Below are positions 1 through 7,655 of a stretch of DNA of 64,000 nt, one piece after another. Location: positions 3,685 to 67,684 of the forward strand of contig CATYZE010000010.1 of the NCBI GenBank assembly GCA_958415525.1, in the 5' to 3' direction. Position 1 is the first letter of the stretch. Each line of letters begins with the position of its first letter. Origin of the DNA: an uncultured Collinsella sp. GTDB taxonomy: Bacteria > Actinomycetota > Coriobacteriia > Coriobacteriales > Coriobacteriaceae. Below the pieces are notes generated by a model, which made no database searches, was not told the DNA's origin, and saw only the letters and a program-made list of their open reading frames with translations. A program made the translations under genes and the position numbers.

Positions 1-490
1 ATATCTCAGCCTGTTTGCGGAAATCGCTTTTGAATTGGTTCTGTCCTATGAGGTTGTATGAGAACTGGTCGAGCAGCCCTTTTGTCTCCGAGTCGTCTAG
101 GTCTATCAGGAGTTTTGGTTTCTCTTTGATTGGCATGGATTGGTCCTCGGTATCTCCCTCGATGTCGCATTGGCGTACGGTGTCGAATACGGTGCGCATC
201 TCGTAGCTGTATCTACTCGCTGTCGTTTCGTCCGCGATGAACACTGTGCTATCGGGCATTTGATAGATAAAGATTTCAAACGTTGCGGCCACGTCTCTTT
301 TGTTACTTGAGGGGTCCAGTAGGGACAAAAGGGATGAGACGTCGAGTGCAATATCATGCTCTTCAGCTTGCTGTGCTATTTGTGCTGTGCTGGTAAGCGA
401 TAGCACCGAGGTATAGTCGTAGCCTTCACTTTTAAGCCAGTCCTTAAGACGGGCGAACTGGTCCTTCTTGTATGTGATTAAGTTCGGCAT
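1..490 (-). CDS. Partial protein, N-terminal half, possible AAA+ ATPase (runs off the window)
   Basis: The open frame starts at an ATG at 490 and continues without a stop to the window edge, giving about 163 N-terminal residues. It begins MPNLITYKKDQFARLKDW. Near the visible end there is a segment NLIGQNQFK, which resembles the IGQ box that precedes the P-loop in many AAA+ ATPases (seen in Clp and RuvB). The nucleotide-binding motifs themselves would lie outside the window. The start is only 3 bases after the stop of the preceding minus-strand gene, so the two are very likely cotranscribed. The function is unknown; the AAA+ guess rests on one short motif. Confidence 0.5.
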   Translation of the reverse strand, partial: MPNLITYKKDQFARLKDWLKSEGYDYTSVLSLTSTAQIAQQAEEHDIALDVSSLLSLLDPSSNKRDVAATFEIFIYQMPDSTVFIADETTASRYSYEMRTVFDTVRQCDIEGDTEDQSMPIKEKPKLLIDLDDSETKGLLDQFSYNLIGQNQFKSDFRKQAEI

Positions 491-493
491 ATC

Positions 494-1342
494 TTATTCA
501 CTCTTTTTATTTACCGCTTGGATGATGGCGATGACATCGATGTACGTTGCTTCGGTCTCCATTTCTTCTTTTACTGGATTGTCTACTCGTTCTTTGGCTG
601 AGCCGTCAGTGAAGCCATCGTCCTCCGGTTCAACCGTCTTGCCTTTTGTCTGAAAGTATTCGTACGAGCTACGAAGGTCTGCTGGATGAACTTTCCCTTT
701 GCAGATCCCGATGATTCCAACCTTGCCGATGAGAAGGTCATCGACTGAGTAGCCGCTTTCGAAGAGATTCGTTCCATCGACGGGAATCTTCAAGATAATG
801 TCGCCGCCTTTACCGTCCCCGATTTTCCCGATGAGCTTGAATGACGTGCCCGACTTGATGAAGGACTGGAATAGGTGCCCCACATCGAGGCCGCCGGCCT
901 CCGGGATTTGAATGCCGTCGAACGTTCCCGACATGACTGTTATGAGGGTGCGTACTTCGTCCTCATCGAGCAGTGAGAGGCTCACGTTATTGATGTAGAC
1001 GAGGTCGCCCTCTTTACTCTTTTTTTCGTCAAATCCGAGGCAGTTTCCTTTGATATCGGCGAGCATGCGGCTCTTGGTGTTGATGTATTCGAGCGTGTCT
1101 ATCAGCTTTGTTCGCTTCTCATGTCCTAAGTTTGCGCCTGCATCCCCGGATAATTTTGAAAAGAGCGGGACCTTCCCTTCTCCTTTTGCACGGATTTCCG
1201 CATTACCGGATGTTGCCTTCTCTTTTTCGTTTGAGCGCTCTTTCCAAATCATATTGTTTAGCAACATGCGCATTTCATAAACTTTGGAGTGGTTCATGTA
1301 ATACGCCGTGAAGAGGTCCGTGGCATCGTTTTCATTTGACAT
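494..1342 (-). CDS. DUF6414-like hypothetical protein
   Basis: A 282-residue soluble protein with no signal peptide or membrane segment. It has an N-terminal helical part, a central region with SLSLLDEDEVRTL and FDGIQIPE, and a C-terminal beta-rich part with LLIGKVGIIGICKGKVHP. The layout recalls DUF6414 proteins, which turn up in accessory islands and have no assigned activity; I hold this family call loosely. It is the first gene of a two-gene minus-strand unit with the partial gene that follows 3 bases later. The pairing of a DUF6414-like gene with a possible AAA+ protein next to other conflict genes suggests a defence role, which is inference only. Confidence 0.55.
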   Translation of the reverse strand: MSNENDATDLFTAYYMNHSKVYEMRMLLNNMIWKERSNEKEKATSGNAEIRAKGEGKVPLFSKLSGDAGANLGHEKRTKLIDTLEYINTKSRMLADIKGNCLGFDEKKSKEGDLVYINNVSLSLLDEDEVRTLITVMSGTFDGIQIPEAGGLDVGHLFQSFIKSGTSFKLIGKIGDGKGGDIILKIPVDGTNLFESGYSVDDLLIGKVGIIGICKGKVHPADLRSSYEYFQTKGKTVEPEDDGFTDGSAKERVDNPVKEEMETEATYIDVIAIIQAVNKKSE

Positions 1343-1381
1343 GTCGTTCCAATCTATTTGATTCGTACATTTGTTCTATCT

Positions 1382-1409
1382 ATTGTATCTAAAGTCACTG
1401 GATCGTGAA
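1382..1409 (-). promoter_or_regulatory. Possible promoter for the minus-strand pair
   Basis: On the minus strand TTCACG (1404-1409) and TACAAT (1382-1387) are separated by 16 bases, upstream of the ATG at 1342. The -35 match is moderate. The rest of 1343-1636 shows no gene and no other signal I can support. Confidence 0.35.
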
Positions 1410-1636
1410 GGCGCACGGCTAGTTGAAGCTGCGATTCGACGTGTTGTACCAAGTAGTTGATTGATAGGGGCTGTTGGCAAGATGTAGACGGCACTTAGCT
1501 AACATGTGCTACGCAGAGGCAGCGTCCCGACCATCTTTGAAGACCTGTTTGCTTTTGAGGTGTACCGGTGCATATTTCAACGATAGACTTTAATTTCCAG
1601 TATTAAGCTGTTTCCCAGTTGCTTTGGAGGTTGCTT

Positions 1637-1831
1637 GTGGGTCTGTCGTCCATGTTCGATGGTTTGGGTTCATCTGTAATAGCGGCTATTGCCGGAGCTA
1701 TCGTGACCGCTCTATTTAGTATTCCTATCAGCTATAAGGCTGGACAGGGGTCTATTAAACAGTCTCAGAAGGCCGGTAAAGGCTCTAAGCAAATTCAGGT
1801 TGGTGTCGTAAATGAGCGCAACGACATCTAA
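1637..1831 (+). CDS. Small single-pass membrane protein with C-terminal QKAG...QIQ motif
   Basis: About 64 residues. I chose the GTG at 1637 because GGAGG at 1626-1630 sits 6 bases upstream; a TTG at 1619 would lengthen it. A hydrophobic helix (SSVIAAIAGAIVTALFSIPI) is followed by a polar tail containing KQSQKAGKGSKQIQ. The gene overlaps the next one by 20 bases, so translation is probably coupled. The tail motif recurs at the N-terminus of the next protein (SKQIQKAGDNANQVQ), which suggests that the two proteins share an interaction module or arose from a split precursor. I do not recognise a named family. Confidence 0.6.
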   Translation: MGLSSMFDGLGSSVIAAIAGAIVTALFSIPISYKAGQGSIKQSQKAGKGSKQIQVGVVNERNDI

Positions 1832-2906
1832 ACAAATCCAGAAGGCTGGCGATAACGCGAATCAGGTGCAAGCGCAGACGGTTATTCAGAATATTGGGAT
1901 ATCTGAAGAGCGGGTTCATTGCATTGTGAGTGATGAGTGCGATAAGACTATTGAATCTTACATGCAAGAGTCAAAACTCCTTGTTGAACAAAGGCTGAGC
2001 AGTTTTAAAGACGAGTTGTACCGCGTCTTCGGGGGACAACTACGACTATTTAATTCGCTTCGTGAGCCTTCGTGTGTGGCAACATTAGGTGCGGCTACAA
2101 GTGCAGCTGCTAGGACAAATGCTGCTTCCGATTATCAGATGTTGGCCGAGCTATTAGTAAAACGCTTCGAGTCGCCATCGGATCGTCATATTGCCACCGG
2201 AGTAACTAAGGCAATCGAGATTGTCGAGTTTCTTACTGATGAGGAGCTTGCGGGGTTAACTGTCTTCTTTGCCGTAAATGGATACACCCCATCTTCTGGC
2301 GTCATTAGCGATGGTATCGAGGTCTTGGCCGGGATATACGAGAAGCTTCCTTTGGACCTCTTGCCAACTGGTGCAGAGTGGATGGGCGATTTAGACATCC
2401 TTGATGCAATTAGATACTCATCGATTACATCGCTTACGCCGTTTCTTGACCTTCAGTTTGACATGTTGAAAGGGTATACCATTTGCGGAGTTAGGGCGGA
2501 TTCCACTGAAGAGGCTGAGGTGCTAGAAAAACTTGAAGAAGCGGAATTGCCAGCGGATTTGCTCGTTGATCATGAGTTGAATCCTGGGTATAAGCGATTG
2601 CCTCTTAGGTATATTGATCGCTTCGACAATCTGACATATAGGCATGATTGTGATGCCTCCATGCCGGGCATTCCGCTGAACAATGTGCAGATTGATGCGT
2701 TACGATCCATTGGCCAAATGAGCCAAGATGACTCCTGCGTTGGCATCATTAGGGAAAACCTCAAGAAGGGAATGTTTAAGTTTCCTGCGTTGGTTAAAGT
2801 GCACGACTGGTGGAATTCCATTCCATGGGTTCCAAGGCTCACGCCCGCAGGTGAATGCCTCGCCAGTGCCAACGCCAGAAGGCTGAACTCAGACTTGCCC
2901 GAATAG
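1812..2906 (+). CDS. LPO_1073/Vpar_1526-like protein
   Basis: A 364-residue soluble protein. Residues about 5-25 carry the Q-rich motif KQIQKAGDNANQVQAQ, followed by a helical segment (ISEERVHCIVSDECDK) and a mixed alpha/beta body with TGVTKAIEIVEFLTDEELAGLTVFF. The order 'GDN-Q motif, helix, FNSLREPS, LAELLVKR, central LTDEELAGL' matches what I remember of proteins annotated LPO_1073/Vpar_1526 family, which have no known biochemical activity and often lie in accessory DNA. It overlaps the preceding small membrane protein gene by 20 bases. A membrane-anchored partner plus soluble effector is a plausible conflict-system layout, but this is inference. Confidence 0.6.
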   Translation: MSATTSKQIQKAGDNANQVQAQTVIQNIGISEERVHCIVSDECDKTIESYMQESKLLVEQRLSSFKDELYRVFGGQLRLFNSLREPSCVATLGAATSAAARTNAASDYQMLAELLVKRFESPSDRHIATGVTKAIEIVEFLTDEELAGLTVFFAVNGYTPSSGVISDGIEVLAGIYEKLPLDLLPTGAEWMGDLDILDAIRYSSITSLTPFLDLQFDMLKGYTICGVRADSTEEAEVLEKLEEAELPADLLVDHELNPGYKRLPLRYIDRFDNLTYRHDCDASMPGIPLNNVQIDALRSIGQMSQDDSCVGIIRENLKKGMFKFPALVKVHDWWNSIPWVPRLTPAGECLASANARRLNSDLPE

Positions 2907-3011
2907 TAGGGTGGGACTCAGGCTATTTCATGCCGCCGTGAACCCAGATGTGGATAAAGACATCTCATTGGCTCACTTTTGTGTAGCTTTCAAATCGGAA
3001 ACAAGTAGAAC

Positions 3012-3040
3012 TTGATTAGTGGTTTGTCGGAGGGTATAAT
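3012..3040 (+). promoter_or_regulatory. Promoter of the Panacea gene pair
   Basis: TTGATT (3012-3017) and TATAAT (3035-3040) are separated by exactly 17 bases. The predicted start of transcription, near 3047, lies about 35 bases before the ATG at 3081, leaving a short leader with the AAGGGTGAAG ribosome-binding region. Confidence 0.7.
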
Positions 3041-3080
3041 TCTCGCTCACTATTTCTAGCAGGAAGGGTGAAGCATTGTT

Positions 3081-3569
3081 ATGAAGGCTATAGAATGCGC
3101 CGCGTTTCTCGTTAGTCATGCATGTGAGAATAATAAACTCATCAGTAACCTTCAGCTCCAAAAGATGCTCTTTTTCGCTCAAGTCGACTACATGCAAAAG
3201 CATGATTGGAACAAGCTGTTCGATGACGAAATTCACGCTTGGCAGTACGGTCCAGTCATTCCGTATGTTTACAATGCTTATTCTCGATATGGCGGTAGTC
3301 CAATCTTGAGGCCCGAGTTCTCATTAGATGAGACTCCATTTGATATTGAGTCTTTTAAATGCGATTATGAGCAGCACTCTATTGATATGAGAGCCTCGCT
3401 TGAATCTGTGTATGCAGAGTGGGTTGATAAGCCTGCCTGGGCCCTTGTTGCCGAGTCTCATGAAAAAGGTAAGGCATGGGACCGTGTCTATAACCGTAAT
3501 GAGAAGGAAGCTTCTGGTTACGGCGATGTTATTACGGACGATATCATTAGGGAAACGTATGGCTGCTGA
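3081..3569 (+). CDS. Panacea-domain (DUF4065, SocA-like) antitoxin candidate
   Basis: A 162-residue protein with the hallmark Panacea start: AAFLVSHACENN, then ISNLQLQKMLFFAQVDYM, then DEIHAWQYGPVIPYVYNAYSRYGG. This domain is known as a widespread antitoxin domain (PanA) that neutralises varied toxins encoded next to it. The gene has its own strong promoter and overlaps the next gene by 11 bases. In known PanAT pairs the two genes are usually adjacent or overlapping, so the downstream membrane protein is the natural toxin candidate. The family assignment is firm; the antitoxin role here is inferred from family and context. Confidence 0.85.
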   Translation: MKAIECAAFLVSHACENNKLISNLQLQKMLFFAQVDYMQKHDWNKLFDDEIHAWQYGPVIPYVYNAYSRYGGSPILRPEFSLDETPFDIESFKCDYEQHSIDMRASLESVYAEWVDKPAWALVAESHEKGKAWDRVYNRNEKEASGYGDVITDDIIRETYGC

Positions 3570-4497
3570 GGCTCCTTACGGCTCTAAAGTTTGGCGTGAT
3601 CAGAAGGCGGCAGCGCAACGGAAGCTCGATGAATGTCTGCGCGTTATGGCAGATCATGAGTTTGAGAATCAGAACGAGGTCATCTCTTGTGCTGGAGTTT
3701 TGGCCGAAGTCTACTCGGATGAAGAATTTCGTCATCGCTATTCAAGCATCGTTGAAGTAATTGAGGGCTTTGATCATCCTGCGGTTGATGAGGGTGAAGC
3801 TCGTGATCGTATCAATAAATTCAATTCTGAAATTGAACAGGAACAGGCGCGAGCGACCTGTCTCGCTTCTAATCTAAGACAGTTCCTTGTTTATGATCAC
3901 GATGGCACATATGCTTTCGAAAACGATAGCGATATTCTTGAGCTCCAAAAAGACAGGAGGCTTGAAAAACTATACGACCATGTTGCCCTAGAGGCTAAGC
4001 GCGCAGGTTACAACAGTGGCAGAATGAGAATGGTCGTTGGCGAGATTGGACGAGCCGATAAGAGTCTAAGGCAATCCAAGAAGGAATTCGGTAAGACGAA
4101 AGATGCGCTTAAATCGGCTGAAAAGGCTGCAATTAAAGCCGAGAACAAAGCCAAAAGGATGCAGACGGAGCTAATCGGTATTCTGGGCATCTTTTCTGCC
4201 ATTACGCTTGCATTTAATGCTGGCGTATCGTTTACTACGTCTTCGATCGGTGCGACCACTTCCAATACAAGCATCTTTCAGATTGCTTTTATTGTCTCGG
4301 TTGTGGGATTCTTCCTGTTTAATACGCTGTATGCTGCCTTTTCGTTTATCTACCGTCTTGTCCAAGGGCCCTCTGGCGACGGCAAGCAATTTTGCCAGAC
4401 GAAAGTTGTTATCGGATGCGAAGCGGCTTCAATTATTTTCATGGCATTGTTTGGAGTACTTTCTTATTTGAGCTGCTGCACTCCGGCTGCGAGCTAA
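3559..4497 (+). CDS. Coiled-coil membrane protein, candidate Panacea-linked toxin
   Basis: Starts at the ATG at 3559 (MAAEAPYGSK), which has AGGGAAA just upstream and overlaps the Panacea gene by 11 bases; a longer frame from 3400 lies mostly inside the upstream gene and is rejected. The product is about 312 residues: a charged, helical, soluble N-terminal part of about 190 residues ending in a Lys/Ala-rich coiled coil (KSAEKAAIKAENKAKRMQ), then three hydrophobic segments, at about 195-225, 240-265 and 285-305. There are no enzyme motifs. Membrane-acting toxins are one known class of Panacea-linked toxins, so growth inhibition by membrane damage is a reasonable inference. I recognise no exact family. 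Confidence 0.6.
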   Translation: MAAEAPYGSKVWRDQKAAAQRKLDECLRVMADHEFENQNEVISCAGVLAEVYSDEEFRHRYSSIVEVIEGFDHPAVDEGEARDRINKFNSEIEQEQARATCLASNLRQFLVYDHDGTYAFENDSDILELQKDRRLEKLYDHVALEAKRAGYNSGRMRMVVGEIGRADKSLRQSKKEFGKTKDALKSAEKAAIKAENKAKRMQTELIGILGIFSAITLAFNAGVSFTTSSIGATTSNTSIFQIAFIVSVVGFFLFNTLYAAFSFIYRLVQGPSGDGKQFCQTKVVIGCEAASIIFMALFGVLSYLSCCTPAAS

Positions 4498-4571
4498 ATA
4501 ACAATGTGAGTTATTGCTCCTTTTTGGCATTAAACTAAATCACAAAACAGCACCGCCAATACTGCGCTTAG

Positions 4572-4777
4572 GCACTGGATCCTCATGGGTTCCGGTGCTT
4601 ATTTTCTGAGCGCTTCGACTATATCGTTAGTATCTTTTCTGAGGGCTCCCTGCGGCGTTTCTCTGATTTCCTTGATGCGGATATCTCGATGATGACCGTT
4701 CACTCCGCTAAGGGGGTCGAGTGGGACACCGTTTTCATTCCGGGCGTTACGCGTTTCGATTGGCCTAGAGGGATTTG
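4572..4777 (+). pseudogene. UvrD/Rep-type helicase remnant
   Basis: An open frame without a start encodes RRFSDFLDADISMMTVHSAK followed by GVEWDTVFIPGVTRFDWP. The segment TVHSAKGVEWD is the characteristic helicase motif V region of UvrD-like superfamily 1 enzymes (usual form T-h-H-S-A-K-G-L-E-W-D/E). Everything N-terminal, including the Walker A domain, is absent, and the C-terminal side is lost at the left boundary of the IS21 remnant. It is therefore a dead fragment of a larger helicase, possibly from a defence system such as Gabija (GajB is UvrD-like); that identity is a guess. Confidence 0.6.
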
Positions 4778-4862
4778 TGTGTTTCGTCAAGAGGGCTTGA
4801 GCAAAAAGAGCATCGGAAATTGAGCAGCCTGAGCATCGGAAGCGCGCACGCTTTTTGAGCGG

Positions 4863-5175
4863 CTAGCCCTCCTGCATGAGGGCATGACGGACGCGGTAGG
4901 ACTCGCCACGGAACTGGACGAGCCTCCCGTGGTGGACGATGCGGTCGATCACGGCGGCGGCCATCTGGTCGTCCCCGAACACCGACCCCCACCTGCTGAA
5001 CTCCAGATTCGTGGTGATCACCACCGACTGCCTCTCGTATGCGTCGGCGAAGACCTGGAAGAGCAGCCTCGCCCCGTCCGCGTCGAGCGGGAGAAACCCG
5101 AGCTCGTCGATGACGAGCAGGCGGGCCTTGCCGATGAGCGCGGCCTCCCGGTCGAGCCTCCCGTCGTCGCGGGCG
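4863..5175 (-). pseudogene. istB: istB fragment (IS21 helper ATPase, C-terminal half)
   Basis: The frame reads DREAALIGKARLLVIDELGF, then a segment with ARLLFQVFADAYERQSVVIT, and ends with GESYRVRHALMQEG and a stop at 4863. This contains the IstB Walker B motif (LLVIDELGF) and the sensor region (VITTNLEFSRW), but the Walker A N-terminal half is missing. It cannot be an active helper ATPase. Confidence 0.8.
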
Positions 5176-5482
5176 CGCCGCCGTAGCCGCGCTCGGCGAC
5201 GAGCCTGTCGTAGATCCGCCTGGCGGTGTGGCGCTGCTTCCTCGGGGCCCCGAGGTCGGCCTCGAGAACGCCCGCGACCCATTCCTCGTTGCCCTCGAGC
5301 GCGGGCCTGCCCCTCCTCTGGGGCATCGGCGCGGCGGGCGACATGTCCTCCATGTCGGCGTACTTCGCCACGGTGTTCCGGCTCACGTGGAGCATTCGGG
5401 CGATCTCGGACCTCGAGCGCCCGGCGGCATCCATCGACCGTATATCATTCACTGTGTCCAGGGGCACGGTCATCTCCTCCAT
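5176..5482 (-). pseudogene. istA: istA fragment (IS21 transposase, N-terminal helix-turn-helix)
   Basis: About 100 residues starting near the ATG at 5482. The helix-turn-helix is clear (GRSRSEIARMLHVSRNTVAKYA), followed by the linker up to RIYDRLVAERGYGG. The catalytic DDE integrase core is missing: after this point the reading shifts into istB sequence, so a deletion of most of istA and the first half of istB joined the two genes. The remaining DNA-binding domain could still be made and bind IS21 ends, but I see no evidence of use. Confidence 0.8.
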
Positions 5483-5900
5483 CCTTCCCGGGCGGGCTCG
5501 CCAAAGTAACCGCCCGGGGAAACCATACGGCGAGGGCCGCGCCCCCGGTCCCCGGGGCGCGGCCCTCTTGCTTAAACTGCTCAATTTTTCGTGCTCACGG
5601 TGTTCATTTCCCAGTGATCACTCGGACCACTTCTTAGTGAACATCAACAGGAGGGGAGAGCTGAGGTGGATGAGGCGTATTTGTCCTGGCGTTATGTTCC
5701 GCGCTTATTGGGCTATGCGCGATGTGGCGGCTTCAGTATGAGGCTGACTTGCGCTTCTTCGAGACCCGACACCGAGGTCTTTCAGGTTTAGTTTATGTCC
5801 GCGTCAGTAGTTATGCTTTAAGCAAAGCAGCACGAGTGAACTTGCTACAAGCTTCATGCTGTGAGCACGTTAACCAATCGGTCGTGAAGGCGAGGTGAGT

Positions 5901-6128
5901 ATGAAAGGTAGAAACCAGCACGTTACGAAGCGGGCGGATGGCAATTGGCAGGTTAAGGGCGAGGGGGCGCGTCGCGCTTCCTTTGTTACGACAACCCAGG
6001 GCGAAGCTATAAAGCGCGGTCGTCAAATTAGTTCTAATCAGCACTCTGAGCTAATCACCCATCGTCCCGATGGCAGAATCCGCGCAAAGGATTCCCATGG
6101 GCACGATCCCTTCCCGCCGAGAGGATAG
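5901..6128 (+). CDS. DUF2188 family small protein
   Basis: A 75-residue protein starting at the ATG at 5901, which follows a GGCGAGG-like ribosome-binding site; a GTG two codons upstream is less likely. It begins KGRNQHVTKRADGNWQVKGE and ends with DGRIRAKDSHGHDPFPPRG, which matches the DUF2188 pattern (N-Q-H-V ... W-x-V-K-G-E ... G-R-I-R-x-K-D-S-x-G-x-D-P-x-P-P). These are small basic proteins of unknown function, common in accessory regions. The gene stands alone between the IS21 remnant and an inverted-repeat element. Confidence 0.85.
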   Translation: MKGRNQHVTKRADGNWQVKGEGARRASFVTTTQGEAIKRGRQISSNQHSELITHRPDGRIRAKDSHGHDPFPPRG

Positions 6129-6188
6129 GGGCTTGACGCCATTGCGGCTGCGGGCATGGATTAGCGTGTCCGCAGCCGCAAACGCCTG

Positions 6189-6315
6189 TCGGAAGTATGC
6201 GGCAAATTCTGGAACCCCCGAGCACAACGGCTTTTCCGCATAAAGGATCCGCAGGCAGAAGCATTGCGGCATTCCGGAGCGCTCGGCACGTCAGGGATTT
6301 GCCGCATACTTCCGA
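6189..6315. repeat. 127-bp inverted-repeat element (copy 1)
   Basis: Perfect 19-bp arms, TCGGAAGTATGCGGCAAAT at 6189-6207 and its reverse complement at 6297-6315, enclose about 90 bp with an inner pair CCGAGC/GCTCGG. The layout resembles the element at 10920-11043. The rest of the gap 6129-6436 shows no gene. Confidence 0.65.
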
Positions 6316-6436
6316 GTTTTGGCCTTGTACCCTTTGCTCCAGATGCTGCAAACACTTGATTGATGCTATTTAAAGTCTATAATCAAATAATAGCTCTGAA
6401 ATATCTTTTCAAACAATGAAAGGAATTCTGAGGACG

Positions 6437-7654
6437 ATGCTTTGCCAGTTTACCTTCAGGAACTATAGATCCTATCGCGACGAGACTGAGCTCTCCATGC
6501 AGGCAACATCTATGAGGGAGTTCGAGCGTTCCCTCATTGAGTGCTCCGACGGTCAGAGTTTCCTCCCAGTGGCCGCGGTGTACGGACCCAACGCTGGCGG
6601 TAAGTCTAACCTGCTTGAGGCTCTCGATTACCTTCGTTCGGCGGTGGCCAGACCAATCAGATTGCTGTCTGCCAGTGCTGATGCGCCAGAGGGCGATCGC
6701 CCTTCGATACCCCGTTGTTCGGCGTTCGAGTTCGATGATGTGTCTGCTCTTGAGCCCACCGAGTTCGAGCTCTACTACCGCGCGGGCGAGCATGAGTACC
6801 GTTATTCCCTGTCCGTGCATGCCGACGAGATCGTGTCCGAGGGACTGTGGCGGCGCAAGTTGGGAGCGTCGCGTACAGCGATGCTGTTCGAGCGCGAGGG
6901 TGCTGAGGTCGAGCTCGGTCCCACGCTGCGCAAACTTGTGACGGCTGCGAGGTTCAACCCGAGCCTGCCGTACCTGTCGTTCCTCTGCATCAACTTTGAC
7001 GCACCGGTGGTCAAGGAGGCTGCCAGCTGGTTTCTTGATGGCGTGTTCCTGAACTACAACAGCTCTTACCTGGAGCGGATGCTCGAGCAATTGCTAGATG
7101 AGGCCGAGTCGCCCGAGATCACGCGTTTCCTGCGCGCCGTTGACGTACGCATCGATGGCTTTAGGGTGGAGAAGGCCCCGGAATGGCGCGGCCAGCGAGT
7201 TTATGTGAGGCACGAGGTGGACGGCAAAGGCTATGAGCTGCGCCTGTCTGAGGAGTCGGCCGGCACACAGAAGCTCATGGGACTAGCTGCGTATCTGATG
7301 ACAGCGCTCGAGCGCGGCAGCACCGTCGTGGTAGACAAGCTCGACGCCAAGCTTCACCCGAAGCTCCTGCGCTACGTGATTCTGCTGTTTAAGGATCCTG
7401 GGGTCAACAAGAGTGGCGCGCAGCTCATCTTCTCGTCCCAAGATGTGTCAACCATGCGAAACGATGTGTTCCGCCGTGACGAGATATTGTTCGCTGCGCG
7501 CGGCGAGGGGGAGGCGAGCCAGCTGTGGTCTCTCGCCGACATCCACGAGGCAAACGGTAATCTGGTAAGCAAGAACGCGGCTTTCGACAAGCAATACCTG
7601 TCCGGTCGCTACGGCGCCGATCCGTACCTCACCCGCATCGAGGAGTGGTATTAG
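6437..7654 (+). CDS. AAA family ATPase (RloA/OLD-like) with altered Walker B and H-loop
   Basis: I start at the ATG at 6437 (MLCQFTFRNYRSYRDE), which matches the usual N-terminus of this family; an ATG at 6416 would add 7 residues. The product has about 405 residues. Walker A is GPNAGGKS at 50-57 and the signature-like motif is LSEESAGTQKLMGL. The Walker B region reads VVVDKLDAKLHP, where the family normally has VDELD: the catalytic Glu is Lys (residue 301, codon AAG). The H-loop, normally TSHD, reads SSQD: His is Gln (residue 335, codon CAA). ATP may still bind, but hydrolysis could be lost or changed. The partner rloB follows after 1 base. Family members act in phage defence with nuclease-like partners. 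Confidence 0.85.
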   Translation: MLCQFTFRNYRSYRDETELSMQATSMREFERSLIECSDGQSFLPVAAVYGPNAGGKSNLLEALDYLRSAVARPIRLLSASADAPEGDRPSIPRCSAFEFDDVSALEPTEFELYYRAGEHEYRYSLSVHADEIVSEGLWRRKLGASRTAMLFEREGAEVELGPTLRKLVTAARFNPSLPYLSFLCINFDAPVVKEAASWFLDGVFLNYNSSYLERMLEQLLDEAESPEITRFLRAVDVRIDGFRVEKAPEWRGQRVYVRHEVDGKGYELRLSEESAGTQKLMGLAAYLMTALERGSTVVVDKLDAKLHPKLLRYVILLFKDPGVNKSGAQLIFSSQDVSTMRNDVFRRDEILFAARGEGEASQLWSLADIHEANGNLVSKNAAFDKQYLSGRYGADPYLTRIEEWY

Positions 7655-7655
7655 C

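Larger units (their letters stand above)
4778..5643 (-). mobile_element. Internally deleted IS21-family element
   Basis: The segment contains the first part of istA and the last part of istB, joined in the middle, on the minus strand. Both ends carry short repeats in opposite orientation around the shared core ATTGAGCAG (left GAGCATCGGAAATTGAGCAG; right, read on the minus strand, GAGCACGAAAAATTGAGCAG), as IS21 elements usually have multiple terminal repeats. I place the right end near 5643, where the palindromic sequence around TGATCACT ends; the left end near 4778 is approximate. GC content is much higher than the surrounding island. Target duplication was not clear. Confidence 0.65.
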
